From Pomphorhynchus laevis (taxonomy: Eukaryota; Acanthocephala; Palaeacanthocephala; Echinorhynchida; Pomphorhynchidae): a stretch of 64,000 bases of DNA. Position 1 is the first letter of the stretch. Every line of letters starts with the position of its first letter. The stretch is taken from assembly GCA_012934845.2 (NCBI GenBank), contig WNNJ02002049.1, forward strand, positions 1-64,000. Direction: 5' to 3'. Of the stretch, positions 10,725 to 20,940 are shown piece after piece. Below the pieces are notes generated by a model, which worked only from the letters and a program-made list of their open reading frames with translations, was not told the origin of the DNA and did no database searches. Made by a program: the position numbers and the translations under genes.

Positions 10725-11500
10725 TCAAAAACTAGATATGGCTAATAATAGCCATATCTTGCACTGGCTAATAAATTCTCGTTCGTAGTGATGCAAATAC
10801 AAAATTGCGTAGTTAGGGGCTACCGGCGTATCCATGGATGTACCGATATTCTGTTTGTATGTTTTCCAGTCATATTCGAAAACATTACTGGTCAGTATCA
10901 GTCTTAAGCCTTCACTGATGAACGATATCAGATTCTTCGACCAACCAATTTTATCTAGGATAGCTATAATCATTTTAACGCCATCTTGATGTGGAATACA
11001 TGTATACAGATTTGATACATCAAGGGTCATTATTATGTCATTCGACTTAACATGATTTTTACACTCTTTCAGCTTGTGTAAGAAATCGAAAGTATCCTTA
11101 ATATAACTATCAACTAAATATAAAACAGGTTTCAGCAGCTTATCTAAGTGTTTCGATAAGTTTTCAGCAATTGTTTTTAATGTTCGATACAGTCGGTCTT
11201 CCTTTACAAGGTGATTCTTGCTTCGATTTGATCATTCGGTAACACTTCATCTGTCAGGTTCACGATATTACTGTGATTAGAAAATTTAATTTGCCTATTC
11301 CTTCGAAAGTTTCTCCTAGGTGTAGGTTCAAATAATTCTATATCGTCGACAGTAACCCTCTTTCTACGTATCCAAGCCTTTTGAATTAGTAGTTGTTAAT
11401 ATAATTGAGAATCATAGTCATCTTTGTTTCTATACAGGTTAAAAACCTTTTTGTAGAATTCCAGTATAGTGTTTTGTAAATTTTGAGCAGCGCGAATCAG
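10725..11500 (-). pseudogene. Penelope-like element, reverse transcriptase region
   Basis: 10725-11030 encodes 101 residues with MTLDVSNLYTCIPHQDG (the first catalytic Asp lies in LDVSNLY) and IGTSMDTPVAPNYAILYL, the usual GT.MG.PVAPNYA motif of Penelope RTs. 11030-11500 continues upstream in shifted frames with FNSVLIRAAQNLQNTILEFYKKVF. The element is oriented leftward and continues into the GIY-YIG region at 10349. Several frame changes show it is dead. Confidence 0.8.
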
Positions 11501-11514
11501 TACGCTATTGAATT

Positions 11515-11745
11515 TGTTAACTAAACGAGCAAAAAATTATCGGTCAACTAATGAATGATGCTGATCATGGAATAAACATAGATCATATATACAAATGGGA
11601 TGTACCGCTAACATAAAATTTTAATTGATATTGGCATTTGAGTTCATGTTCGTTTATGTTTTGAACTTCTTATGTTTGTGCTCTTGCATTATAGATTGAG
11701 AAAGCGCAGCAAAGGGAGAAACGTCTTTTATAATTCTGTTATTTT
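11515..11745 (+). repeat. Inverted-repeat arm of the Penelope-like element (right)
   Basis: Partner of 9555-9770 in opposite orientation. On the plus strand it reads as the last codons and 3' untranslated sequence of the same family, ending with a degraded GAGAAAC-GTCTTTTATAA block that resembles the 3' half of the hammerhead motifs. Confidence 0.75.
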
Positions 11746-11829
11746 TGCCGGTGTAAATCAAAACACAAATATCGAAATGTACTCCAACGTGGGTCTAGCG
11801 ATAGTGTAATTAAACAACAACCTATATAT

Positions 11830-13352
11830 AATTGTAGATGTTACCAAAAATCGGTGTTCGATAACAAGCAAAGCAGACTTCCTTATTACTCCTAGGCGAG
11901 CTGATGGTAGCCGGCAGCACTCATCAGTTGGGTAAACTACCATCAGTCGTTTCGGCTGCTTTGTGATATATTTAAAAGGCATCTTCGAGAATTTGCTAAC
12001 GTAGTAGCATAAGCATAACCTCTTTAAACTGACAACGTGCTTTCCGGATCATCCTAATTTTATTCGGCAGGAATTTTATTTGCTGTCGCTGCTTGCTTTC
12101 TCACATGATCCTTTTATTGGATACATTTTTATAATATAATCGCAGAATGTGTTAAACTGTGCTCCGGGAGCTAATAAGCTTCAGTTTCATAATTGTAGAT
12201 GCTGCCAAAAACCGGAGTTCGATTACAAGTAGAGCAGACTTCCTTATAACTCCTAGACGAGCTGATGGTAGTTGGTAGCACTCATCAGTAGGGTTTACTA
12301 CCATCAGTCTTTTCGGCTGCCTTGTGATATATTAAATAGGCATTTCCGAGAATTTGCTAACGTGGTAGCATGATCCTAATCTCTTTTAACTAACCATGTG
12401 CTTTCTAAACCATCCTAATTTTATTCGACAGGAATTTTTGCTGTCGCTGCTTGCTTTCTCACATGATCCTTTGGAGAATACATTTCCGTAATTTTTTATC
12501 TGAATTGTTAAACTGTGCTCCGGGAGCTAAAAAGCTTCAATTTCATAATCGAAGGTGTTGCCAAAAATGGGTGTTTGATTGCATGCAAAGCAGACTTTTT
12601 ATCATTCCTAGACGAGCTGATGGTAGCCGGAAGCACTCCTAAGTAGATTGAACTACCATAAGTCGTTTCTGCTGCCTTGTTTTACATTTTTAAGCATCTT
12701 TGAGAATTCTCTGACGAATAGCATGGACATGTCCTCTATAAATTAACAACGTGCTCTCTAAATCATCCATATTTTATTCAGCAATAATTTTAATTGCTAT
12801 CGTAGCTTGGTTTCCCACAGGATTCTTTTAGAGAATTTTTTATAATTTTTAATCAGATTGTGTTAAACCGTGCTCCGGAAGCTAATAAGCTTCTGATTCA
12901 TAATCGTAGATTTTGCCAAAAACCGGAGTTCGGTTACATGCAGATCAGACTTCCTTATCACTCCTAGACGAGTTGATGGTAGCCGGCAGCACTCATCAGT
13001 AGGGTAAACTACCATCAGTCGTTTCGGCTGCCTTGTGATATATTAAAAAGGCATCTCTGAGAATTTGCTAACGGAGTAGTATGGGTATAGCCTCTTTAAA
13101 CTAACAACGTGCTTTCCGGATCATCCTAATTTTATTCGGCAGGAATTTTAATTGCTGTCGCTGCTTGCTTTCTCACAGGATCCCTTTATCGGATACGTTT
13201 TTATAATTTAATCGTAGAATGTGTTAAACCGTGCTCCGGGAGCTAATAAGCTTCAGTTTTATAATTGTAAATGTTGCCAAAAACCGAAGTTTGATTACAT
13301 GCAGTGCAGACTTTTTTATTACTCCTAGACGAGCTGATGGTAGCCGTAAACG
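11830..13352 (-). repeat. Tandem array of about 358-base units (4.2 copies)
   Basis: The marker CTGATGGTAG falls at 11901, 12262, 12617, 12974 (one change) and 13334, giving spacings of 361, 355, 357 and 360 bases. Each unit holds GCTCCGGGAGCTAATAAGC, a GTTGCCAAAAA-like block and a 10-base inverted repeat (CTGATGGTAG/CTACCATCAG) flanking the permuted hammerhead-like module read on the minus strand. Units differ by scattered changes, so the array is not recent. Satellites of 300-350 bases carrying hammerheads are known in schistosomes and newts. The last unit is truncated and rearranged at 13340-13400. Confidence 0.9.
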
Positions 13353-13399
13353 ACTGATGGTAGTAGGTGAACGAGTGATGGTCGTTCACCATAATCATG

Positions 13400-14529
13400 C
13401 TTCTAATGCTAGATATTCTTTAGTAATTTATTTAATTAATTTCTGCTCTTAATCTGCTTGTTGACTATCTAATAATATTTTGAATTGCGCCCAATGTATC
13501 TTTGTAGACATTTCAACAATTTTGAACGATTTGGTTAGTAGACAATATTCCGCTGAAATCACATAATTTCTATGTTGTTTTATCAATAAAGCCTAAAATA
13601 ACTTCACCATAAAGATTTAATCCTAATGAATAGGAAACTGATGACGTTCGAAATGTCGTTTTAATTATTACCAATATAAAATAATATTAGCATCAACTTG
13701 TTGCGTAGCAACGCACATTACACACGAGAAATTAATATCCTATACTAAATTCGCTTATTGTGTTTGTTCTGATACCACATATTATAGTATTTATCTAAAA
13801 TTGTTTTCGAATTTTGAGGCTCGTTCAATGAATATTTGTAAGTATATGCGATACTAAGTTTTAATAATTATCGATGGTGTAGCCCTGAGATAACTTCTTT
13901 AAGACTAATTACCAGCATATTTTTGCATATTTATCACTTGATATTCAATTTTAATTGTCGAATTAAAATTATTAAACACATATTTATAAAAATCATTTTA
14001 TAAATATGTCTTCAAATACGTTTTTTCGATAAAATGCGATTAATTAACTTTAATTATAGAAAACATAAAGCAGAACTGTTATATTTCAAATGTTAACTCC
14101 TCTACTGTTATCATTTTCGATTAGTCATCTCTCTCTATATATAAATATCTTTAGGATGGTTACTTTTTTAGACGTGCCATTTTATTTTTCAAATCTTCCG
14201 TTACTATTTCAGTAATCTTTTATATAAAATCAAAAAGTTAAATTTATTTTTTTCTTGTTCCAATTATTACTCGGTAAATCACTGAGAGCACCCTCATAAT
14301 ACAATTTCCTATTCTTGGACACGATAAAAATTTGAAATTGAAAAGTTTACATTTAAATTTTCTATTCCATTTAAATTGTACACAAAGATTTAATTACATA
14401 ACTGAAGCTATATGTTTTTATCTTGACATAAATTAAAAATATATGATATATCTTCACATTAAAAAATAAAATTTGTAAATCGGAAATTTTATAATCTGAT
14501 TAATAGATAATATAGCATTTAATAGAATA
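13400..14529. other. AT-rich stretch, nothing recognised
   Basis: No coding region or repeat with a relative elsewhere in the window was found here. Confidence 0.45.
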
Positions 14530-14935
14530 CAGATCATAAGTTATTAGGCAGAACTGCTATATTATCTGGTTTTAACTCACATTCCTCAGCGCAACATAGC
14601 AGCAGGCCTTAAAGCGGAAATATCTTAATCTTAAGACGCTTAAAATTTGAATTTATGACCCGATTGATAGATAACATCTCATGTATTTGAGAAAAGATTA
14701 AAGATCATTTGGATGAACCAATATCATCAGGTTTCTTCCACTAATTTTCAACCCCCAACTTAGCAGGCGTGTCAAATACATGTCAATGATGTACTCTTGT
14801 GTAATGAAATTATCTAGATTAAATATTATTCCAACACTGAGTATATTATTTACTTTGTATCTATAAAAGTATTTCAATGAGAATTTAAATCTATTTTTAA
14901 TTATATTCTGATTATTCAAATATTAGACATTTCTT
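14530..14935 (-). mobile_element. Naiad 3'-end relics (inverted)
   Basis: 14540-14610 and 14690-14930 match, on the minus strand, the 3' regions of the Naiad copies at 27180-27330 and 33120-33270, with CTGCTATG preserved near 14600. AATATCTTAATCTTAAGA at 14615 is shared with the inverted Naiad relic at 29445. Only the end of the ORF and the 3' region are represented. Confidence 0.6.
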
Positions 14936-15192
14936 GTTCGTCTATTTCTTGTTCGTTGCAGAAAAATAATGTAGTCCAAATACACAGTTTCATTACTTTT
15001 GACAGAGGTCATATTGCAGGGAAAACAATGTCCACACGTCAATAATGACATGCCATTGGAGCAAATCAGATCACTTGACTGATTCTACATCTCTTGTACC
15101 ATTGATAAATTTAAAAATGGAAATATCTTAATCTTACAATTAATTAAAAATATGCCTTTTCGACATCGATTTCCAAAGCAGATCATTTTATC

Positions 15193-15511
15193 TGTGAAAT
15201 GTAAGGATTTTATACTGTTATATGCTTCAATCCTAAACGGTGTCTAGAAACTAGTGTATGAATATCGTCACGAACCAGTCGCCACACGATCTAACCAACA
15301 ACATCATCCTGCGCCGACGTTAGTACTCAGTAGTTAATCACAGTGCAGGTACTGATCACTAACGTTGAAACGTTATTGCTCACTGCGTGCATCGGTGTAT
15401 GATGATGTTATTAGATCTTGCTGCTACCGGTTCGTGATAATATTTATACAGTAGTTTGTTGACACGTTCAGGATTGAAGCACAGAGCAGTACAACATCCT
15501 TACATTTCACA
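15193..15511. mobile_element. 319-base foldback element with about 150-base arms
   Basis: It begins TGTGAAATGTAAGGAT and ends ATCCTTACATTTCACA. The two halves are inverted copies with scattered differences, sharing among others CTTCAATCCT, ATCACGAACC and CATCATC-type blocks in matching order. It interrupts Naiad relic DNA on both sides. No protein is encoded. The structure fits a MITE or foldback element, family unknown; I could not fix a target duplication. Confidence 0.75.
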
Positions 15512-16080
15512 TATAATATATCATTTATTAGAATAAAATCTAAGGTTATCAGGAGGAACTGTCGTATTATTAGGGTTTGACTCATATTCCATCTACCCAA
15601 AATAACTTATCATTATTTTTTGAATCGATTAATAGATAGTAAAGCAAATGTATTAGAATTAAGATTAGATTTCATCTGGAGGAACTGCTATTTTATCAGG
15701 CATCGACCCATATTCCTTGACATTTTTATATTCCTTGTCTTAGAAATGAGAGTAGATTTCATCTGGATGAACTAAGATGTAGTGAGGCATCAGCCCATAT
15801 TCCTTCAACATTTAACGCATTTTATGGTATTATGGTATTCGTGAATTCCATCTGCAACAATATATTTTGTGTAAATTAAATATATCATCTTCATATACAT
15901 TAATTATCGTTTTAATAGATGCTAATTCAATGTTCATATTCAGATGTACATTTAAATCATCAATATTAGTTTTAAAATCAGTTAGCTCTCTGGATAAATA
16001 TCTGTATAATTACTTAAATATATGTTCACTTATTAAATAAGCATTATTAGTGTTAAATATGCATATGTATATTATCACTA
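15512..16080 (-). mobile_element. Naiad relics: repeated 3' modules and RT remnant
   Basis: On the minus strand three partial copies of the 3' module lie near 15540-15600, 15650-15720 and 15765-15800 (each with a GGAGGAACTG- or GGATGAACT-type block on the plus strand). 15840-16060 decodes, with gaps, to a stretch like LNVHLNMNIELASIKTIIN, matching the YLDMKIKL region of the Naiad RT at 26830. This is an old, rearranged copy. Confidence 0.55.
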
Positions 16081-16249
16081 TATCTGTGTGTGTTATAATT
16101 ATATGTGCGTTTTAATATATCTAGGCTTTGTAATTATTCTAAATAATATAATATACATATATTAATATTATATATTTTTAATATTATATATTACATAAAT
16201 ATATATATTATAAATTGATTGTTCACTCATTTTTAAATTAAATTTAATT

Positions 16250-16405
16250 AGTAAGAGAGTGAAATTATTATTTTTATTAAAAGTCAAATTTTCGATAGAT
16301 AACTGCTATAACCCTCAGGGCAAAATAATTTTGTCTTGAGAACGATAGCAGTTAGCTATCGAAAATTTGACTTTTAATAAAAATAATAATTTCACTCTCC
16401 CATTA
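16250..16405. repeat. Long near-perfect hairpin (foldback)
   Basis: The left arm, about 16253-16312, is repeated in inverse at about 16343-16402, including GAGAGTGAAATTATTATTTT and its complement. The spacer of about 30 bases contains its own short inverted repeat (GCAAAAT/ATTTTGT). AT-rich TTAA-containing flanks lie on both sides. It may be a MITE; no relative was seen elsewhere in the window. Confidence 0.75.
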
Positions 16406-17137
16406 ATTAAATATAACATAAAATAAATAATATTATGTAACATATCATTATATGTAACATTATCTATAATTCTCATTATATATAATTCACCAACTCCACT
16501 GAGCATACCAACATATCATGAAGTGTTATAGCAATATACTTGTAGTATATTAAAGGATTATTTAAAATTCTGATGGCGGATTGCTTGTTAAACATACTTG
16601 TGTACTTATTAATGTCAGCAACGATTCGAGTATATCGTTTCTCTATATAAAATCATATTGACTTTTGATTTAGACTTCACAACATTTACGAATTTTTATT
16701 GTACGAATATTAGACATAATATTTATATAATATATTGTATTTTGTTGTACGTTAAAACTTACTCATATTAAGTCATGTATATTTCAAGTTTTTGCATGAC
16801 TAGCATACTTCTATAATTTTTGTTTGTAAAGTTTGTGTTTTATCAGTTCATTTGACTTTAGCGTGCATGACGCTATGTGCTGCTACATTTGTTTGTAAAG
16901 TATCGGCTTGCCAATATGAAAGAAGATAAACTAAAGTTTATCTTCTGGGTTTTACCTTTCCGCTGACATTTTGATTTTAAAAAATTCTCCAAAGAATTGG
17001 GAAGTTTGAAATGATAGAGACCACATATTTAGTCAACATCTAGATTGCTACTGGTTATGGTTCTTTACGAAAACAGCAGACTAAAGAATTACATCAAAAT
17101 TAATATAATTATCGCTCTCTCTATTTGTTGCTTGATT

Positions 17138-17142
<5 letters not shown>

Positions 17143-17180
<38 letters not shown>
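17143..17180. repeat. (TA)n microsatellite
   Basis: About 19 TA units end directly at the palindrome that starts at 17181. Confidence 0.95.
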
Positions 17181-17184
<4 letters not shown>

Positions 17185-17252
17185 CTAATTATTGTTAGAT
17201 GAAATCAGGACAATAATTATTGTCCTGATTTCATCTAACAATAATTAGTATT
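17181..17252. repeat. Perfect 72-base palindrome, no spacer
   Basis: The 36 bases from 17181 (AATACTAATTATTGTTAG...) are followed immediately by their exact reverse complement. There is no loop and no mismatch. Symmetry stops at the TA tract on the left and at G17253 on the right. Confidence 0.95.
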
Positions 17253-17314
17253 GTATAATATGAATCCGATTGAAGAAAGGATCTCAGGAGGCAGTTCTAT
17301 CGCACAAAATCAAT

Positions 17315-17318
<4 letters not shown>

Positions 17319-17396
<78 letters not shown>
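17319..17396. repeat. (TA)n microsatellite
   Basis: About 39 TA units, the longest in the window. The open frame through it encodes an IYIY run and is not a gene. Confidence 0.95.
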
Positions 17397-17399
<3 letters not shown>

Positions 17400-18405
17400 T
17401 ACAATTATTCATTAACAGCCTCTGGAGGTCTATTTCAAGACGCTATAAATAATCTGTTTAATTATCAGTTAATTAATCCAGAGAACGATACATAAAAAAT
17501 GAAGGTAATTAAGACTAATAGATGAACAGCTGCCACTAATAATTATCATCTGTCCCTCATTAAGGTGAGATAAATAAAAATATGCATTAAGCCTGGAAGT
17601 TGGTAGTATATGGCTAGAAATACGATCAAAGAAGATGATGTTGAACATTGGATATTCTTATTCATATTTTTATATAATATAGGTCGGCGATGATACATAT
17701 ATTAATTTTCTAATGAGATGGTTTGTTACAAGTGAATATTATTCTCGATTGCTATTCTTATCAAATGTCGATTAAAGGGACTTCTAATGATGAATTTTAT
17801 ACACTATTAATCTTTCTTGAATCGTTATATTATTAAACCACTATTAGTACGATCGATATCAGTGTGTATAATAGTATCAATGAAGGCTAAAGAAAAAGGT
17901 CGCGGAAAATTGTATAAATCTTATTCAGCGAAATGTGCCATTTTATTTTAATAGACTATAATTTATTATTATTGTTTTGCCGATATCACTAGCACAGATC
18001 AACGTTGCACTACTAGTCATTTAAAAGTAATTTTTAAGAGGGTTTGATAAATTATTAATTGCCGCCAGCAAACCAATTTTAATTTCCCAGCTGTATTTGA
18101 TCGGATTAACTCATCATATAGATTGTTCCGATCGTTAACAAAATGCGTTTTTGACATTTAACTGTTTTAGTGTGAATTAAAATGTGATGGCATATACATA
18201 GTGAATGACCACGTAAGTTAGATGATGCCCTTGGATCTAAAAGCCCATACACTGTGTCTCGGGTAGTGGAAGATCTTTCAGGTAAACTTTAAATCAGCAA
18301 TATCGCCATGAATCGTTAACTAATCTGAATTATTAAAAACACACAATATATTATTCCGTGTTCAATGATGTTAATGGATACACGAGTTTTGTGGCTCGAA
18401 ACAGC
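17400..18405. other. No gene or repeat recognised
   Basis: AT-rich sequence with short frames only; no similarity to other parts of the window noticed. Confidence 0.45.
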
Positions 18406-18409
18406 GTAT

Positions 18410-18820
18410 TTTCCGATTTACTCCGCGTTTGTAAAGTACGAGGAAATACACATCGTGTGACGCATAGCAAATGACTTAAATGAAGGCGTGAATAAGAAAT
18501 TAAGCAACCTCAGATCAAGAAACTTGAGCATGCAACGAAGAAAGCCATCCACACGCATTGCTTTAGCATGTACAAATTCAATATGTAATATGATAGATAA
18601 ATCATCAGATAACATCATACTTATATTAATCAAATGATCGACTACCTCTATAGGTTAGCCATTGAGATCATATTTGGGCGGTACGTCCTGTTATACGAAA
18701 ACAAAATCATTTTGATGTATTAAGTAGTAGTCTATATAGGCACTAGTCCAACCTTCAATCAATTTAGAAAGAAACTTTTCGATACAACTAATAAAGTAAG
18801 GTGCTAATGTTTTCTAACAA
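18410..18820 (-). pseudogene. Possible LINE reverse transcriptase C-terminal relic
   Basis: The minus strand reads PPKYDLNG, a stop, PIEVVDHL and then a 71-codon frame: LSDDLSIILHIEFVHAKAMRVDGFLRCMLKFLDLRLLNFLF. The pattern L.DDLS...HI..V..KA.R..GF..R resembles the segment after the catalytic core in Jockey/CR1-type LINE RTs. Catalytic motifs are not preserved. It differs from LINE families A and C here. A chance likeness cannot be excluded. Confidence 0.4.
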
Positions 18821-19284
18821 TATTTTTACATATAACTGCGAAGCTAAAAATACGTACTTTTATCGAAATACACAATGTTACTTATCTATTCGAGCTGATG
18901 ATCTTTTAAAATATCATCTGTTATTGTTTGGTCTTAAGCACCACTTTTGCTGCTAAACAGATATATCAAATTTTTTATTCATATAACCAGTTACATAAAA
19001 ACAAAGCGCTGTCATTGTTTATTAGTGATTTTAAGGTGGGTTGTTTGAATTTCGTTTTATTAAATACCCTTATGATATGACTATTTTTCATGTTAAATTG
19101 CAGCGGAAATTACTTTTAGAAGCGCATGTCAAAAAATGAGTAAATTTAGCATGTCGGAGCGTTCAAAGAACTCAATGAAAACTAATTTTCCTGCCAATGC
19201 AATAAACGAGGTAAGTGGAGATTTAGCTTCTCTTGAATATATTTCGGAGGGGGAACTCCCCCGGTACCAAAATTATCCAACCTC

Positions 19285-20340
19285 GTGATTATCAGACTTT
19301 TGGTGCCTTTGGAAAGGCAGAACATGTTCAATGTTTTTATAAGGGGCTTTGCCGATCGATTTAAAAAAAGGATATTGCTCAATGCGATTAAATATTATGA
19401 ATCTGAGATTAAAATCTCATTCTGCACTCCTGATCTGGCAATGTCGTACGTCGACTACTTTAAAAAAGAGCATTCGGAACAAGGTATAATTGCTTCCAAA
19501 CCAATCCTGGCAACAATAAAGATAAATAACATGCCCACATACATTTCAGAACAAGATATATCAGCCCTAGAAACTGATTACAAAATCTCTAACGTGCGCT
19601 TTATAAAAGGGATTAAAGGCTTTCCCATTCCCGTGGCGTTCTGCAATGCCCCGGTTGATGAAGCTCTAAAACTATCGATTTCGACATGCAATCCTTTTAT
19701 GGGGTATAATTTGAGATTTTCAATAATCGAAACCGACTCACTAACGTACCCTCACTGCAACAATTGCCATCAGTGGGGGCATTGGTCTGCTGGCTGTTCT
19801 CTACCCCATAAGTGCGGCGTGTGTGGTACAACTGCTATACATCCTGAGAAGTGCGAAAGTAAGCCATTTTGCGCAAACTGCGATGGTGAGCACCCCGCAT
19901 GGTCAAAAAAGTGTAAAATCTTTAAAGCGTACCAAAAGAGACACAGGGGTGTGACAGCAAAACCGACTAGCTTCGTGGAAGCTGTCTCGTCTAACAAGAA
20001 AGACGACAGGATGCCGGATACAGAAATTCTTAAACTTATTGAAATGCAGCATCAGGCATCAATGATTCAACTTGAAGAATTGGTCCAAAAATTGGTGGGT
20101 CAATTAGCGGAATCCTTCCGTTCTCCTCCTTCTGGGAAGACTAACAATATTAAGAAGCCACCAAAATCTAAGAAACGAAACGGGTCAGCGCTGAGCATAG
20201 CTGCTCTGAAGCTTGCTCGGAAGGATTCGATCTGGGCTATGGCTAACGAGGGAAATGAAGATATCGCCCGTGGGCAAGCGACTCCATTTGTCGTGACGGG
20301 AAGCGGTAAAGGCGACCTTTCCGCCTCTAGTTGCGACTAG
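19285..20340 (+). CDS. LINE A ORF1: nucleic-acid-binding Gag-like protein
   Basis: This open part covers about 350 residues. Three zinc-knuckle-like motifs follow each other at about residues 157-205: CNNCHQWGHWSAGC, CGVCGTTAIHPEKC and CANCDGEHPAWSKKC. Upstream is a domain of about 130 residues including ISFCTPDLAMSYVDYF, shared with copies 2 and 3. A glutamine- and lysine-rich tail follows. The natural start is the ATG at 19150 (MSERSKNS). In copy 3 the region is one frame, whereas here one C is missing in the run near 19260 (GAACTCCCCCGG), so this copy is frameshifted by a base. ORF1 proteins of this kind bind the element RNA. The stop at 20338 precedes ORF2 by about 35 bases. Confidence 0.8.
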   Translation: MIIRLLVPLERQNMFNVFIRGFADRFKKRILLNAIKYYESEIKISFCTPDLAMSYVDYFKKEHSEQGIIASKPILATIKINNMPTYISEQDISALETDYKISNVRFIKGIKGFPIPVAFCNAPVDEALKLSISTCNPFMGYNLRFSIIETDSLTYPHCNNCHQWGHWSAGCSLPHKCGVCGTTAIHPEKCESKPFCANCDGEHPAWSKKCKIFKAYQKRHRGVTAKPTSFVEAVSSNKKDDRMPDTEILKLIEMQHQASMIQLEELVQKLVGQLAESFRSPPSGKTNNIKKPPKSKKRNGSALSIAALKLARKDSIWAMANEGNEDIARGQATPFVVTGSGKGDLSASSCD

Positions 20341-20374
20341 GTGGAGGGCGTCCCACTTCGGTAACACTTACGCA

Positions 20375-20940
20375 ATGGGAAGTAATCAAGGGCCTTTTTC
20401 ACTGAATATCCTTCAGTGGAATTCGGGAGGTGCTTCTGCCCTTAGCCTTCTATCTGGTAGAGATGCAGATGTTATAGTCCTTCAGGAGACGCGGTCTATC
20501 CGTCTCCCCCAGGATATTACTCGATTTATCCCTAAGCACATATACACCCACTTTACTCCTTACATAACCCCCCTCACTCCTCTTCATCTCAAGGTCTTTT
20601 AACCCTAGTAAAAAGCTCATTAAGATCATCCCTCCTATTAAACTACTCTTGTCCAGCCCTATCTTGTTTAGCTATATCACTTTGTAAAAACGGTAAGCGT
20701 ATAAGCATAGCCAATGTCTATATTCGGCCAGGAGAAATTCACAAGAACCGTGACCTCCTGGATCAAATATTGGGGAGCGGTTATGACATGTTACTTGGTG
20801 ACTTCAACGACAGAACTGGTCGATGGATTAATGCAGCCCTATGAAGAGCAAGGATCGGCTATCTTATTCATAAACCACCTTTCCCAACCTTTCATTGCTC
20901 TACAACAAATTCTCTCCTCGACATATTACTGCTACATAAG
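20375..20940 (+). pseudogene. LINE A ORF2 N-terminus: APE-type endonuclease, broken
   Basis: It starts MGSNQGPFSLNILQWNSGG, with the LNILQWN and DVIVLQET motifs of the apurinic-like endonuclease that nicks target DNA. The frame is lost near 20600. The later landmarks (ISIANVYIRPGEIH, MLLGDFNDRTGRW, TTNSLLDILLLHK) can be read only in other frames up to 20940, where they join the RT frame without a stop. Copy 3 keeps 43206-43532 of this region open. At least two frame changes make this copy unable to produce the full ORF2. Confidence 0.8.

Noticed and set aside
11830-13352. Regularly spaced repeats as a possible CRISPR array
   Set aside because: The units are about 358 bases and repeat along their whole length with no unique spacers; this is an ordinary tandem array in a eukaryotic context.
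15193-15511. tRNA-derived SINE
   Set aside because: No A/B box pair or tRNA-like fold was seen; the sequence is explained by two inverted arms.
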